A stretch of DNA of 64,000 bases, taken from positions 13,225,001-13,289,000 of the forward strand of contig BSBM01001719.1 in NCBI GenBank assembly GCA_027924585.1. The letters run 5' to 3'. The notes beneath the pieces are model-generated. The model saw only the letters and a program-made list of their open reading frames with translations, ran no database searches and had not been told where the DNA came from. This document shows positions 12,001-24,460 of the stretch, in pieces. The stretch comes from Larix kaempferi. Lineage: Eukaryota; Streptophyta; Pinopsida; Pinales; Pinaceae. Both the position numbers and the translations under genes were made by a program. The stretch's first letter is position 1; the number at the start of each line of letters is the position of its first letter.

Positions 12001-14053
12001 TTTATGATGAGGGTATTGTTGAGCATGTCTTCATTGTAATGTCCTGCAATGTTATTTTCTTCTTCTTCTAGGAGAATGTCAATAACTTTTTCTCCATGTT
12101 TAAATTGAAAGTACCTAGTTTTTCTACCCCAAGCAAACCTAGAATGATATCCACGTCTTTGTAAAACATAAACATAACATTGAATTTGGATATGAAAATA
12201 TAACTATTAATTATCAATAATATATCATTTATTTCATATAGTTTTTCATTCTTAAATTTAGCATATCTTTTGTGCTCATCTCAAGATCCAATAGTTGATT
12301 GACCATGCTAACTTTGATGTCCATCATATTACTGCTCGAATTAATAGCAATGTTAACAACTTTCATTGAATACTATCTTTGATTTTTAATGATGTCACAC
12401 AAGGGTTTTGAAGACCATAAATAAACCTTGTGTTTCTTTTATTCAAATTTATTTTGATCCTATCAACTACTGTTTATTAAATAATACTCTTATTTTATTA
12501 TACTTTGTATACTAAAATCAAATATGTACTTTTGTTCCACAAACAAGGGGGTCTAATACACCAAATTGGTGTATGGCTAACTGTGGCCTTAACAATAGAT
12601 TATTTTTGTTATTACTACTATTACTTGAATATAAATTACTACAATAACCTTACATTCACTTTATATATCATCTTGTGTCCTAGTTACATTCACCTTGACT
12701 TTTAAATCTGCTCTTGATAATAAAGATATATATCTCTACTGTATCCCTTTTATAATAGCGTTATTCCAACTTTGATTTTTATAAACTTTACCTTATAATT
12801 TAGTTTGAGAGATAAGTGTCTTAATAATTCTTGTATATGGTTGTTTATGAACTTGTCTTTGAATTTGATAGTTCTCTTTTCTTAACCAGATTAAGGGTCG
12901 TGGTCAGTGGTTAAATTTGACAAGCTCCCCTACCCATCAAGTAAAATTTTATGATGAATTTCTTTTTGACATTGCCCTTCACATGGCGTTTGATATCTTT
13001 TTTTTACCATCAATTAACTATTACGTATTACATGTATTTTTATTAAATTTTGTTGTGGATACAAGAGCAACATGCCTCTTGTAATCCACTTTACATTGCT
13101 TTATGATTTAGAATAAAATACATAACAAAACAATATTATAAAATTGAATTTAACATAACATCCTCAAACTGGAAAAAATTATACAAAATATTTGATGTTC
13201 CCTACATATTGCATGCAACACCATTACAAACTTAAATGCATAAATGATGACTCCAGTTTCCATTTAAGTGGTGGCATGTGGTTGTCAATATTCTGTTATC
13301 CAATATTTTTTTATAATATGTGTGTGTGGAAACAGTAAAGTAATCTGCTTGTCAAATTGATGATTTTGAAAATTAAATAAACATCAATAATAACATGTGA
13401 GAAATGAGTAAATATCCATCAAATTTAACCCCTTCCCATGCATAACACTTCTTTGACCATGTGAGAAATGAGTAAATATTTTCTCATTTTGACCATAGAT
13501 TCGGCGACCACTTCTTTGCAGAGAGATACCCTTAATTAGGGCCCTCGGTTATTGAATTTTTGTTGTGAATCTTGATATTCTGTGTCTGGCGGTGGTTAGC
13601 AACTAACTATCACTATGGTTCAATTAGTAATTGGACAAACAACCACCATTGCATAACCTCTATTTGTCGTGAATTTTGGTGGTTTTCTCTTTCAGAATGC
13701 CCCGAGTCGAATATTTTAGAATGTAGCTACTAGCTTATAACTTTGAAAGGGCACCTCAGGTTTGTGGTTATCTATGGCGTCACTATATATGTAATTATGC
13801 CCTGATTCTCATGTTTTAAGAAGCAATTCCCTGCAAAGATACTTCTTGGCCAGAGACACATATGTAAATGGCTACTTGACATATACTACAGTAGAAAAAC
13901 AACATTATAGTACTCCACAAGATTGGTTATTGCTTCACTTGTCTGGATAATTGTTCTAGTTCTGTGCTTTGAATCTGCAATAGTGAGATCTAGGAGGATC
14001 TCCACATTCAACAAATTCTGAAGGTTCCATTTTTTTTTGTACCACACAACAAA
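12001..14053. other. AT-rich anonymous DNA
   Basis: No open frame with recognisable content, and no LTR end, primer-binding site or tandem repeat seen. Confidence 0.45.
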
Positions 14054-14205
14054 GGGCTTGTGGGGAGCTTTTGAAGGAGGTCAAATGGACTTCATATGTG
14101 AAATATATGGGTTTGTGGAGAGCTTTTTAAGGAGGTCAAATGGACTTCATATATGGGTTTGTGGAGAGTTTTTGAAGGAGTTTAAATGGACTTAATATGT
14201 GAAGG
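14054..14205. repeat. Short tandem repeat, three copies
   Basis: The phrase GGGTTTGTGGAGAGCTTTT, followed by AAGGAGGTCAAATGGACTTC, starts at 14054, 14109 and 14155. The copies are therefore 55 and 46 bases apart and differ by small deletions. Confidence 0.75.
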
Positions 14206-15769
14206 GTTTTTCGGGAAAAGGTAAAAATAAAATAAAATAAATAAAATAATTAATAAATATTTGGAGCTATATACTTTTGTAAATATAATGGAAGAGCTAC
14301 ATAGTATTGTAGTTTCTTAATCTAAATATAATGTTGATATCTTCATGGGTAATGTTGAGATTTTTCTCTACCTATCCCTTGAATTGTGCCCAGATCGTAT
14401 TTTAGTGTGTTACCCCTCTTTCAACAAGGGGTAAATGATGATCAATTGTCCTTATATGAGATCTGTGTTTGCACTATAGATCAATGGTCCAACAATATCA
14501 TATAGTCCAAGGTCCATGGTATGCCTAGCAAGAGATAGAGCATCACCCCCTGGTGTAGTAGTATCTCTAACCCTTATCTTTACTTAGCATGTTTTAGGGC
14601 ATGATGGTATGTTAGCATGAGATATTACACTTGCACTTTCATGACGACTCACACATACTGTGATCATTTACTTGTCTTAGTCTAACCTTGGTGTTTCTCT
14701 TTTAACTTAATAAGTGTGTTATTCAATGTGATTTCATCCATCTCGCACAATATTACCTAGACATTTTCCTCCAGTTAATCCAATTCATCCACCCCCTTCA
14801 CTTTCTCCTTTGTGGATTTATTAATGACAACATATGGTTTTGCTACTATTCCAATGCATGAATGTCTTTATCAAAGTCAAAAGAGTATTGTACTCTCAAA
14901 AAAGAAAGATGTCGAATAAATTAAATTCAAATGGAACATATCATAGGAAATACTCTCCATCACAAAAGCCAGGTTCCCTTGTTCCAGGTTGTCTAAGACA
15001 TATCCAAAGAGAAAGGGATTGAGCCAATGAAAGGGCTATGCAAAATGTGCTAAAAAAAAACAAAGAAATAAAAATAAAAAATAAAAATAAGGGACCGCAA
15101 TATGAAGGAAAAAGGGCCAACCTCTTCCTCATGTTGAAGACTCCCATCTCTTGGCACATGTGGGGTTTTCTAGACACTTCTTCTTAGTCATCGGCCTTCG
15201 AAATCACATGTTACATCATTTCATGCCACTTGGAACCAATTCCTTGGTGTTAATGGAGCCTCCATGCCATACATGTGAGGTCGTTGGGATTTATTTGAGC
15301 TATTATGCCACTTGTGTGAGGTTGTTGAAAACTTCTTGTGCTTGCACGGACCTTTTTCCACCTTTCTGAGCCTAGGAATTCACATCTTGGACCTCTTCTT
15401 GAGCTTATTTGTCCACATATGTGGGTCTTTTCCTTGGTTTTGACACTTATTGAGGGTTTTGACCATGATTTGTTGGATCACCCTAGGCTATTGGGGATTA
15501 TTGTTGAGGGAACCCTCCTTTTTTGTGATGGTTTTATGGTTTGATGATACTTGGATTTTATTCCACTCATGGTATTGAGGATCACCACCATTCATGAACC
15601 ATTACATGGTACTATTTTCTCATACTTGGACCTTTTTTGCAAGAGCATCCTCCCTCGTTGAGGATATTGTTGGGGTTTTGACATTATTTTATCATTTTGG
15701 AGTATTCCTAGATTAGATCTAGGGTTTTGGACATAATATTATTTTATTGTACTAGAAGTTGAGCTTTTC
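14206..15769. other. Anonymous DNA, possibly upstream part of a plus-strand LTR
   Basis: No recognisable gene. The T/G-rich plus strand from about 15200 runs into the promoter at 15771, so the right-hand part may be U3 of a decayed LTR. Frames at 15151-15544 are unrecognised. Confidence 0.35.
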
Positions 15770-15770
15770 T

Positions 15771-15780
15771 CCTATATAAG
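15771..15780 (+). promoter_or_regulatory. LTR-type TATA box
   Basis: CCTATATAAG, followed by AGAGGCCACTTCTCATTTTC, a typical TATA plus leader of a plant LTR. A damaged primer-binding-like site lies about 280 bases downstream (16050). Confidence 0.5.
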
Positions 15781-16049
15781 AGAGGCCACTTCTCATTTTC
15801 ATTTGTTGTTGACATTGGAGAGTAATACTACCATACTTTTCTATCTTTGACTCTTGTCTCTTGGTGTCTTCATGGTGAGCTCAAGGCGGTGATTCTAATT
15901 GAGGTAACTTGTATAATTTTATCATTGTCATTTCTATTTGCTAGTCTATTGAAGGGTAGTGCTTCTACATGGTAAATCATATGCTAGTTTGTGTTGCATG
16001 TTGAGATATTTGGCATCTTAGGAAGGGGTATCCAACAAGTGACATACGT

Positions 16050-16061
16050 TGGTATGTGAGC
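16050..16061 (+). promoter_or_regulatory. Degenerate primer-binding site, possible
   Basis: TGGTATGTGAGC differs from the initiator tRNA-Met complement TGGTATCAGAGC at two positions (CA to GT). Together with the TATA box 280 bases upstream it may mark the end of a decayed plus-strand LTR. Confidence 0.3.
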
Positions 16062-16389
16062 TAGACACGTAGATTGAAGGTGCATATAAAGCTTCTCTTC
16101 CTTGATAAATTAGGCAATCCAAATCAATCGTTTGCAGGAGGATTTGTCCTTCTATTTGCAGGGGTTCCTCAATGAGCATATTCAACCAAGGGTCAAGTTG
16201 GAAGATCCAAGATCCCATTAGCCCAAGGATCTAGAAGGAACTAGTATTTTCTTCCATCCTTCAACCATATTATCTGAACATCTCTTTAATTTTAAGGTAA
16301 AAAGTAGATAAAGATTTAGTAAAAACTATATATAAAAAAAGAGAAATAAGTAGGAAAAAATACAAAATAATTTGCTGATTGTTTTAGGA

Positions 16390-16847
16390 ATTTTTCTTTT
16401 TATTGAACTTGTGTTGTACTCTTTTTAAGTTCCCAAAGAAAGGGAAGTTCAGGGGTGTGGTTGGGGGGTTGATTATCCCCCCCAACTACTGGGGTGTGGG
16501 GAACCAACACGCCTGAAATAATTTTTTATGTTTGTTTTTTGTTCGTTTTGAGTTGTTTTCAACCAATGGTTTTGCATCCCATTGTAAACTAATTATCATA
16601 AGAAATTGGGGTTGTAATATAATCTGGGTTAATGGATTAGGGTTTTGGATGCTAGAATATTGTATTGTAAACAAAAAAGATAATACAATGAGATAGATAG
16701 TGGAGAAACTCTCAGGTGCTGGTTTTCCTGGTTTTGTGTTTATAGGGTAAATCTCTATGTAATGTGTGTGTGAGTTGTTTTTAATTCTTGTGATTTAGAT
16801 TTTGTTTGGTATTGTTTTTCCTTACATAGGTTTATTAAAACTCTTCA
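16390..16847 (+). repeat. Probable copia LTR, right end defined ('K')
   Basis: The right end ACTCTTCA is followed after 2 nt by a primer-binding site. The left boundary is not certain. The stretch has the T-rich, gene-free look of an LTR. Confidence 0.35.
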
Positions 16848-16849
16848 TT

Positions 16850-16860
16850 TGGTATCAAAG
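16850..16860 (+). promoter_or_regulatory. Primer-binding site, initiator tRNA-Met type (K)
   Basis: TGGTATCAAAG differs from TGGTATCAGAG at one position and lies directly after a CA-ending LTR edge. Confidence 0.55.
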
Positions 16861-16949
16861 TAAGGTTATTAGCTTCAGGGGGGTGCCTTTGTTTCTAGGG
16901 TTTAGCTCATCCTATGAAGAGTGAGTGTATCTTGGGTCTACGAAGTACC

Positions 16950-17770
16950 ATGGAGAAAAAAAATACAATAATAAGCATGCACATAAATAATGAGTAATAT
17001 TTACCTTGGAAAACTTTTACTAGGAAAATCATCTTTCAAAAGATATCTTTCATTGCCCTTGGTCAATCCAAGCAAGCCATGGCCAATGCGACCAACACTG
17101 ACCACTTGGGGAATTTTATAATGGAGATATTGAAGCCTTTAAATAGGCTTCATCATGTACTAATACCATGGGTTACCCAAAAAACCATGGTCTCATAAAC
17201 ACCTAACAATAAACACATTAATGACCAAATCAAGGTTATCTTAATTACGTCTTTTTAACAAATCAAGATCAACCCAATAGCTTGGAATAGTCATATTCTT
17301 AAAACTCGTGGCCTTGAAGATTTAATATTTAATCATGATGTTTGCATGTGCGATTCCATTATTAAAACATACAAAGGACAAATGCAATAAGTGTGTGGTT
17401 TGAAATTATCTAGGTTTAGACAACAACTTTCAAAGGGGAGCAATGACAATTTACTGCATGTATTGGACAAGAGAATGACACCCTCTAATGTTGCAACCGA
17501 GAATCTTAATGAACATTATGATGTAGTAAAGGCCTTAACATGGTGCCCCTTCTAGAGTAGTATTTTGGTATCCTGTGGAGGTAGTATAGAGTATTTTATT
17601 AAGTTTTGGAATACTCACACATGAGCATACATAAATACCATTGACACCCACACTCAAGTTTGTGCATTATTATGGATCTCTTCATACCTTAAAGAGGATC
17701 ATGAGTAGATATGCAATGGGTGATTTTAACATGTATCTCACACAAATCCGTTAAGCAGTTTGTATGCCTT
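16950..17770 (+). pseudogene. Stop-riddled reading frame after the K primer-binding site, likely decayed gag
   Basis: From the ATG at 16950 a single frame can be followed for about 270 codons. It has roughly eight stops and no obvious frameshift (peptides such as MEKKNTIISMHINNE, KTFTRKIIFQKISFIALG, NATNTDHLGNFIMEILKP). Position after an LTR and primer-binding site makes a retrotransposon gag the natural guess, but no zinc knuckle or known gag motif is visible. Function therefore stays unassigned. Confidence 0.4.
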
Positions 17771-18119
17771 CAAGAATGAGCATGGTAATATTATCAGTGA
17801 TATAATATTAATTTCTTACATTTTTATGCATTTTTTGTTACATTCATGAAATTATGTGTTTATTTCATGAATTTTCTAAATATTTAAGTTAAAATATATC
17901 TTTCCCTCTTAACTCATGTAGTTTAGTTACAATAATAATCTTAAGATGTTCTATTACTTATCTTTATTTTAGGCATGTTCATGTATAATATAATACTTGT
18001 CGTATGTGGGGGGTGCAAAAGTATTTTCCACTTTAGCATATCTCTTATATAACTAAATTTGTGGTCGATCATGTTTTCATGAGTTCACATTTAGTGTAGT
18101 AAGATGTCTCTTCACATAA
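17771..18119. other. AT-rich DNA upstream of the desaturase pseudogene
   Basis: I looked for the first histidine box (HDCGHGSF type) and second box (HRTHHQNHG type) of the desaturase and did not find them, so the upstream exons are missing or too decayed. Confidence 0.4.
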
Positions 18120-19242
18120 ATTACTTAATCCTGATTTGGAATATGCAATGGCTATTTTTCAATGGAGTAGAACTCCTAGAAAGAAATCTTTTCACTTCCA
18201 TCCACATAACAATCTATTTGTTTCAATTGAAAAGAGGATGCCATTATATCAACAACAAATTGCAATGCAATGGTGGTTTTTCTAGTTGGACTTACATTGT
18301 CACTCCCATGTTTTGGGTAGTTTTAACAACAATTTTGGGTTTTCTTTACTTGTTTTGTCTCATGCTCCATTGGAGTTGATTAGTTTTGACAATGCTGACC
18401 CTAGAGACTTTAGATCATTTAAAAATTATTGCATATATCTTAACATTGTATCATGGAATGCATCATGGATCGCAAATTTGTAATATTGTTAGATTTTGCG
18501 ACATATATTCATCACCATGGTTGTGGAAAGGTTCCATGATATTGAGTCAAGGTATGCAATCCAAAACTAGCTTGTTGCTAATTTTGTTAGATTTTTTAAT
18601 GCTCAATAATACGAACACTTCAGCTACACTATTGGAATGGAGTTATCTCAAAGGAGGGATTGCTATCGGCTTCATTAACAATATCCATCATGATATTGGA
18701 ACCCATGGTGTGCATCACTTGTTTCCTCAAATGGAAGAAATGAGTTCTCTTTCATTTTCATTTTCTATTAACTACTCTAAATAACTAGGACAACCATCCA
18801 CCATTCCTCTATGATACTTTCATCAATTTTCAAATTATTTGCAGTGAGCACCCCTATATGTTTTGAATGTGTCCTTCATGTAAAAATGCTCATTATTTCA
18901 AATGACATTATGTCTAATTATGTGTGTTTTTTTGGGCAATATGATAGTGCAATAACATTTAACTATTCATTGTAGTATTGTATTACTCTAGTAAGAATGC
19001 TAATTTATTTATCTAGTGCATAGGCTGAAACCGTACAAAGTCTTTTCTTGGAAAGTACTATTGTCAACCTAAGTAGTCTGGTCCTTTTCCATTGCACTTG
19101 TTGGACCCTCTGATGAAGACCATGTCACAAGATGACTATGTTAATGATGAGGAAGAAATTGAGTTCTATCAAGTAGACCCTAGCATCAAACCATTTACAA
19201 GATGGATACAATCTAAAAATAGATGGGGTGTTTTTAACATAT
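18120..19242 (+). pseudogene. Omega-3 fatty-acid desaturase (FAD3/7/8 type) pseudogene, 3' half
   Basis: The intact family inserts the third double bond (18:2 to 18:3) in membrane lipids, in the ER or chloroplast. Four exon remnants are readable. (1) 18140-18285: RTPRKKSFHFHPHNNLFVS, matching the SPGKKGSHFHPYSDLFVP region. (2) About 18465-18551: [15 protein letters not shown], then two stops. (3) 18635-18730: EWSYLKGG, then [19 protein letters not shown], the third histidine box, with about seven residues deleted before it. (4) About 19045-19242: GKYYCQPK, a stop, SGPFPLHLLDPLMKTMSQDD, YVNDEEEIEFYQVDP. The introns (18552-18634 and 18731 to about 19030) fall after the LPWYRGK-like and HHLFPQ positions, as I remember them from plant omega-3 desaturase genes. 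The gene arrived as genomic DNA, not as a processed copy. Several stops, the deletion and missing 5' exons make it non-functional. The HHDIGTH signature separates it from omega-6 (FAD2/6) desaturases. Confidence 0.85.
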
Positions 19243-20050
19243 AGCATATTTCAGGAGACATTTTTTAGAAATGTTTATGTACTTAAAAAAGAGCCAAAGC
19301 TATTGTATGATTCAATTTTGTATTTTAGTTTTAAATTCAAAGGTCTTGATTATTATCCTTTGGATAAACTCTAAAAATGTAACACGTCATTTTTGACCCT
19401 AGCATGTAATGATGTAAATATGTATATAATGATGAAATGGTTAGAAGCCAGAGAAAAATGGTCCAGTTTGATCAAGATTGTGTAATTATGTACATTTTAT
19501 GATTAATATAAAAATCACGACTACTGCAGACTAAGAAGGATGAAGAAGAGACGGGGGGTTACATTTCCACAAGAGGGGGAAGTGAGAAAGGGGTTTAAGG
19601 GGGAGATGACCTTAGTGACTTATAATTTTAAGTCATTATTCTTATTATTCCTTTTATCCTAAGTTTTATGAAGACCTATTTATTAAAGTGCATTATCCAT
19701 AACTTTGAGTCAATTATCGTAAGCTTGGGATTAGAAGGGGAAAAGTGAGCTTCCCATGAATAACACTTGGATAGTTCTCAACATCCATACAAATAATTGA
19801 GTATTAATTAATTCAAGGATGATTCCTTGTCATTCTTTCCATCATCTTTCACTATCCTAAGACTAGTACACGGGAGAGAAGACCAGAGCTTCCATAGGTG
19901 GAGAAAACTATTTGTGTCATTGACCCTGGGGAAAAATAGTGCTAACGGGGTGTTCCCTTGTGAGAGAAACTTGGCCTACAGTTGTGTTCCCTAGATTCCC
20001 AATTCAGAGACTTCTTGTCTAACCAATGGTGGAGCATTGGAAGGGAATTG
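19243..20050. other. Non-coding DNA between pseudogene and element A
   Basis: No gene or repeat recognised. The last five bases (20051-20055, GAGGT) are the left target duplication of element A. Confidence 0.5.
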
Positions 20051-20055
20051 GAGGT

Positions 20056-20583
20056 TGTTAAGTTTTTCCTTGTTTAGAATAATAACATTAAACAGTAGGA
20101 TCACTGAAAGAAACACAAGCACAACAACACAATGAACACAATAATTTTCCTCATGGAAACCACAAGGGAGAAAACCCTGGAAAAAATTCCTCAATATAGA
20201 ATTCACGAAGACAATATAAATATCCAAAACAAAACAACTACTTCTTGACCAACAAACTTCTCCCTCTCTCTTATGCGAGCTTGAGGGAATGAATGAGTGG
20301 TTCAAATGAGTAACACGACCACTCTATTTATATTCTTCAATTGGGGTGAATTTCCCCAACAGGGCCAACTTCACCTAACTGACTGGGTTGACTTTTCAAA
20401 TGCATGATAAAATAATCTTTTTTTGGATTCTTCTAGGCCGACATAACTTCTAGGGTTTACATTGACTCTTTCAATGACTCTTACATGACCAATTACATCA
20501 ATGGCATCTCCCGAAGGAGGAATAATAATAATACAATAAACAAATACAATTAGAATATCTTCCGCAGTTACATTTATTTAGCA
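20056..20583 (-). repeat. 3' LTR of element A
   Basis: In element orientation it starts TGCTAAATAAATG and ends CTTAACA. The minus-strand TATA box TATAAATAGAG is at 20322-20332. It has an 18-bp insertion or deletion difference to the 5' copy around 20210-20230. Confidence 0.92.
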
Positions 20584-20597
20584 CTCCCTCTTAACTA
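20584..20597 (-). promoter_or_regulatory. Polypurine tract of element A
   Basis: Minus strand AGTTAAGAGGGAG directly abuts the 3' LTR; it is the primer site for plus-strand synthesis. The same tract sits at the same place in element E and, with one change, in element I. Confidence 0.8.
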
Positions 20598-20689
20598 GGA
20601 AGGTATTCTACATACATCAAAATCAACATCAATAGTTTTACAACTGACTGGTGATATTCTGTATGTCATAGGAAGTTTTGGAACAACAT

Positions 20690-21235
20690 CATAAGTCGAG
20701 GGCATCATCATCATCATCATCGATATGGAACTCCTATATCATCATCATCAACATCATCATTAGTACATCATCATCAGTAGGGAACTGCTGGAACACCATC
20801 AACATCATCGTCAACAAGGAACTATTGGAACATCATCGTCATCATCGTCAGCAAGGAACTGTTGGAACATCATCAACATTGTCAACAAGGAACTACTGGA
20901 ACATCATCAACATATAGATATTGTAACAACATCATCATCATCATCAGTATGTAAATACTAGAACGACAACATCATCAACAACGGTATACAAATACTAGAA
21001 CAACAACATAATCAACATGGAGCAACAACATCATCAACATCAATATACAAATATTGGAACAACAACATCATCATCAACATCAATATATAAATACTGGAAC
21101 GACAACATCATCATCAACATGTAAATTCTAGAACAACATCATCATCATCATTATGTAAATGCTGGAACAACATCATCATCATCAGCATGTAAATGATGGA
21201 ACATCATCATCATCAGCATACATATGGAATCTGCA
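20690..21235. repeat. CATCAT-rich tandem repeats in the 3' untranslated region of A
   Basis: Loose repeats of a CATCATCATCATCAACATG stretch followed by TAAATACTGGAACAAC, with unit length varying from about 35 to 60 bases. They lie between RNase H and the 3' LTR. The triplet gives open frames rich in Ser/Ile/His that are not genes. Confidence 0.85.
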
Positions 21236-21279
21236 CTTTGGTAAGCACTCTAGTATATGATTCTGACTTACTAATCCTT

Positions 21280-21600
21280 TCGGACCAACCAAGCCTAGTC
21301 AAACATACCAATCTACCTGGGGACCAAACATGCCTTTTCTAACTTGCTAATCCTCTCAGACCAATCAAGCCTAGTCAGACATACCAATCCCCCTAGGATC
21401 AAACAGGCTTTGTCAGGATGACATACCAATCCCTTTCGAGATCAACTAGGCCTTGTCAGACTGACATACCAATCCTAGACTGATTTGACACACCAAGGAT
21501 CCAGGAAACCACATCTCCCTCTTTCGAGGAAGGTCCTTTTAGACCACATCATCATCAATCCCTCTTTCAAGGGAGGTCCTTTCAGACCGCACCAAGCTTG
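21280..21600. repeat. Second tandem repeat block in the 3' region of A
   Basis: Units of about 60 bases built on the phrases CAAGCCTAGTCAGACATACC and AATCCTCTCAGACC (four to five copies). Two copies of a CCTCTTTCGAGGAAGGTCC-type phrase follow near 21520 and 21565. Confidence 0.75.
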
Positions 21601-21683
21601 TCTCAAAAGTATTCAAACTTTACATGAGACAGAGGCTTAGTTAACACATCAACAACTTGTTCCTCTATAAGAACATACTTGAG

Positions 21684-23288
21684 CTACACAGCTCCCTTCT
21701 GCACCATATCCCAGATGTAGTGATACTTAATTTCGATATGCTTCGATTTATCATGGAACACCGGGTTTTCTGACATCTTGATACAACTATGATTATCGCA
21801 AAGGATATCAGCCACATCTATCTCTGCATCAAATAATCCTTCCAACATCTTGCTAAGCCAAACTGCTTCACTACAAGCTGAACATGCTGCAATGTATTCA
21901 TCTTCTTCCGTACTGAGAGAAACACTGCTATGCTTTCTACTGATCCATGCTATCATACCTGATCCCAAACTGGAACAACATCTAGAAGTTCTCTTTATGT
22001 CTTCGACACTTCCCACGCAATATGAGTCTGTACAACCATGCAATCTAAGATCAGTATCTGACACATATATGAGTCAATAATCCAACGTACCCTTTAGGTA
22101 CCTCATCACGTGTTTTGATGCAATCAAGTGAACATATCTAGGCTCCACCATATATGGACTCAAGGTGTTCAAAACAAAACATATATTTGGTCTTGTATTG
22201 GTTAAATACATCAACAAGCCAATAATCTGTCTGTATAGGGTAACATCCATTGTCTCTGATGAAGCATCATTCAAGAGCTTCAGGTTTGTCACCATCGGAG
22301 TAGGCATGGCCTTACAATCCAACATCCCAAATCTCTTTAGGATCTCAACATCATATTTTCTTTGATTTAGGAAAATATCATATGGGAACTGCCACACCTA
22401 AAGCCAATAAAGTAATGCATCATTCCAAGGTCTTTCATCTCGAACTATGCAACAAGCTTCTTCTTACATTCAATGATGGGCTTGTTTTCTCTTGTCAAAA
22501 ATAGATCATCCACATACAATAATAATATCATGGTTTCATCATCTACAACATTATAATAAAGGTTGGAATATGCTTTACTCTTGGTAAATCCCAAGCTTAT
22601 CAAGAAACTATCAATTCTTCCATACCACACTCTGGGTGCTTGCTTCAACCCATATAATGCCTTCTTTAATCTGCATACATGAGTTTTCCTGTCATTTGTT
22701 TCAAAACCTTATAGTTGTTCGATGTATACTTCATCTTCTATCTTGCCATTCAAAAAAGTTGTCTTTATATCCATCTGATGTAACTTCCATTTCATCTTAG
22801 CTGCCAAGGAAATGATGGTTCTTATTGAAGTATATCTAGCCACATTATCAAAATTCTCCTCATAATCAATTCGTTCCTTTTGAGAGAACCCCCAGGCTAC
22901 GAATCCCTTCCTTTTATTTTTTAATGCTTCCATCTGCTAAATGTTTTGTTTTGAAGATCCACATTGACGATACTACTGACTTGTCCTTTGGCCTTGGTAC
23001 CACATCCCAAACATCATTCTTTAATATGGATTGGTACTCTTCAATCATGGCATCTAGCCATTCCTTATTCTTTGTTGCTTCTTGAAAGCATGTAGGTTCT
23101 TCTTCAACGAGGTTGCACATCAAGGCTACATAACTAGAGTATGGCCTTGGTTTCATACTTTCTTTCTTTGTTCCTTCTGGGGAACCATACTTTTTTGCAT
23201 CTTGAATTATTTCTCGTGCCCAAAATGGTCTTCTTTTTCTTGAAATCATCTCATGAGGTGGCTCATCAGGTCTTTGAGGTTCTGTCAT
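21684..23288 (-). pseudogene. Copia reverse transcriptase and RNase H of element A
   Basis: Read right to left. The reverse transcriptase start (WLDAMIEEYQSILKNDVWD at about 23060-23000) is followed by the KLHQMDIKTTFLNG segment, the APRVWYGRID segment, the catalytic LLLYVDDLFLT at about 22500, and the MATPM-like connection (22300). RNase H runs from about 22070 (SVEDIKRTSRCC, STEEDEYIAACSACSEAVWL, CDNHSCIKMSENPVFHDKSKH) to 21684. At least four frame breaks separate these segments, so no active enzyme can be made. The YVDD catalytic pair itself is intact. Confidence 0.92.
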
Positions 23289-23347
23289 GTCATGATCCTC
23301 TAGTATATGCTCTTCTTCAATATTTCTTACCGGTGTATTGTTAGTTT

Positions 23348-24460
23348 CTATAACTCTGGGAGCTTCATGCTCCTCCTCACTCTCATGAGTCTTTTTAGAC
23401 TTGTAAAAAGTTGCATCCTCATCAAATGTAACATCTCCGCTAAGTTCAATCTGACAATATCTTGGGATGTAGATTCAATAAGCTTTTGATTTCTCACTGT
23501 AACCCACAAATATCCCCTTCCTTCTTGAAGGTTCCAATTTTGATCTCTTCTCACTGGGAAGCCAAATATTTTCAGGTGACTGACTTCAGGCTTCTCACCA
23601 GTAAACATCTCTTCTAGAGTTTTGTTCCCAAGAGAAATGTGAGAGATTCTGTTCTGCACATAAACTACGGTTCTGGCTGCTTCTTCCCATAAATGCATGG
23701 GTAGATATTGGTCATGGATCATGGATTTTATTGCTTCCATGATAGATCTATTCTTTCTTTCTGCCACACCATTTTGTTGGGGATTATAGGGAATGGTGAG
23801 ATCCCTCTTAACTCCAACTTCTTTACATAAATCTTTGAATTCACCTAATGTGTATTCTCCTCCATTATCTGACATTAATATCTTGATCTTATTTTCAGAG
23901 AGGTTTTCCACAAGAGCCTTAAACTCCTTAAAATTTTCAAATACTTCATGTTTATTCTTTAAGAAATAAATCCATGTCTTGTGGGAATAATCATCCATAA
24001 ATGAAGCATAATAAACATACCCACTTAAAGAAGTAGTCGACATTGGTCCACAAATGTTTGAATGAATAATATCCAAGATACCGTTTTCCTTACTGTCACT
24101 ACTTGGAGATGGATTCTTTGTACTCTTTCCTTGTGCACATCCTTTGCAAACTCCTTCATGATCAACCTAGATTTCTGGTAATCCTGTCACCACTTTGCTC
24201 ACTATTGGTAATGCTTTGTAATGTACATGAGAAAGTATTCTATTCCATAATTCACAAGGATTCATGGTACTAGATATTAGGGATGAATCAACATGTCCCT
24301 TCAATTTGTAGAGTCCTCCTTCTTCGATTCCAATCACAATTGCATCATCTTCCGTCTTCCCTTTTGGCCACATAAGGACTTCACCATCTACAAAAGCAAC
24401 TCTGAGACCTTTCTTATCTAACGCTGAGATAGAAAGGAGATTCTTTTTCAAACCTGGGAC
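23348..24460 (-). pseudogene. Copia GAG-pre-integrase and integrase of element A
   Basis: The pre-integrase zinc region (LWNRILSHVHYKALP at about 24240, CKGCAQGKSTKNPSP at about 24130) is followed by the integrase core. The catalytic triad shows HSNICGP where the family has HSD (first Asp changed to Asn), SDNGGEY (second Asp present) and GVAERKNR (Glu present). One stop lies between the zinc region and the core (near 24167). The end of the integrase (FGFPV onward) is frameshifted near 23560. The mutated first catalytic residue alone would abolish integration. Confidence 0.9.

Noticed and set aside
18635-18730. Assignment of the desaturase as omega-6 (FAD2/FAD6)
   Set aside because: The HHDIGTH and YYREPKKSGP-like motifs are those of the omega-3 type.
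18104-18784. Three overlapping hydrophobic frames that look like membrane proteins
   Set aside because: Two are out-of-frame readings of the desaturase pseudogene; only parts of the frame at 18386-18784 coincide with its third exon.
20678-20917. Ser/Ile/Asn-rich open frame over CATCAT repeats
   Set aside because: Low-complexity by-product of triplet repeats in the 3' region of element A.
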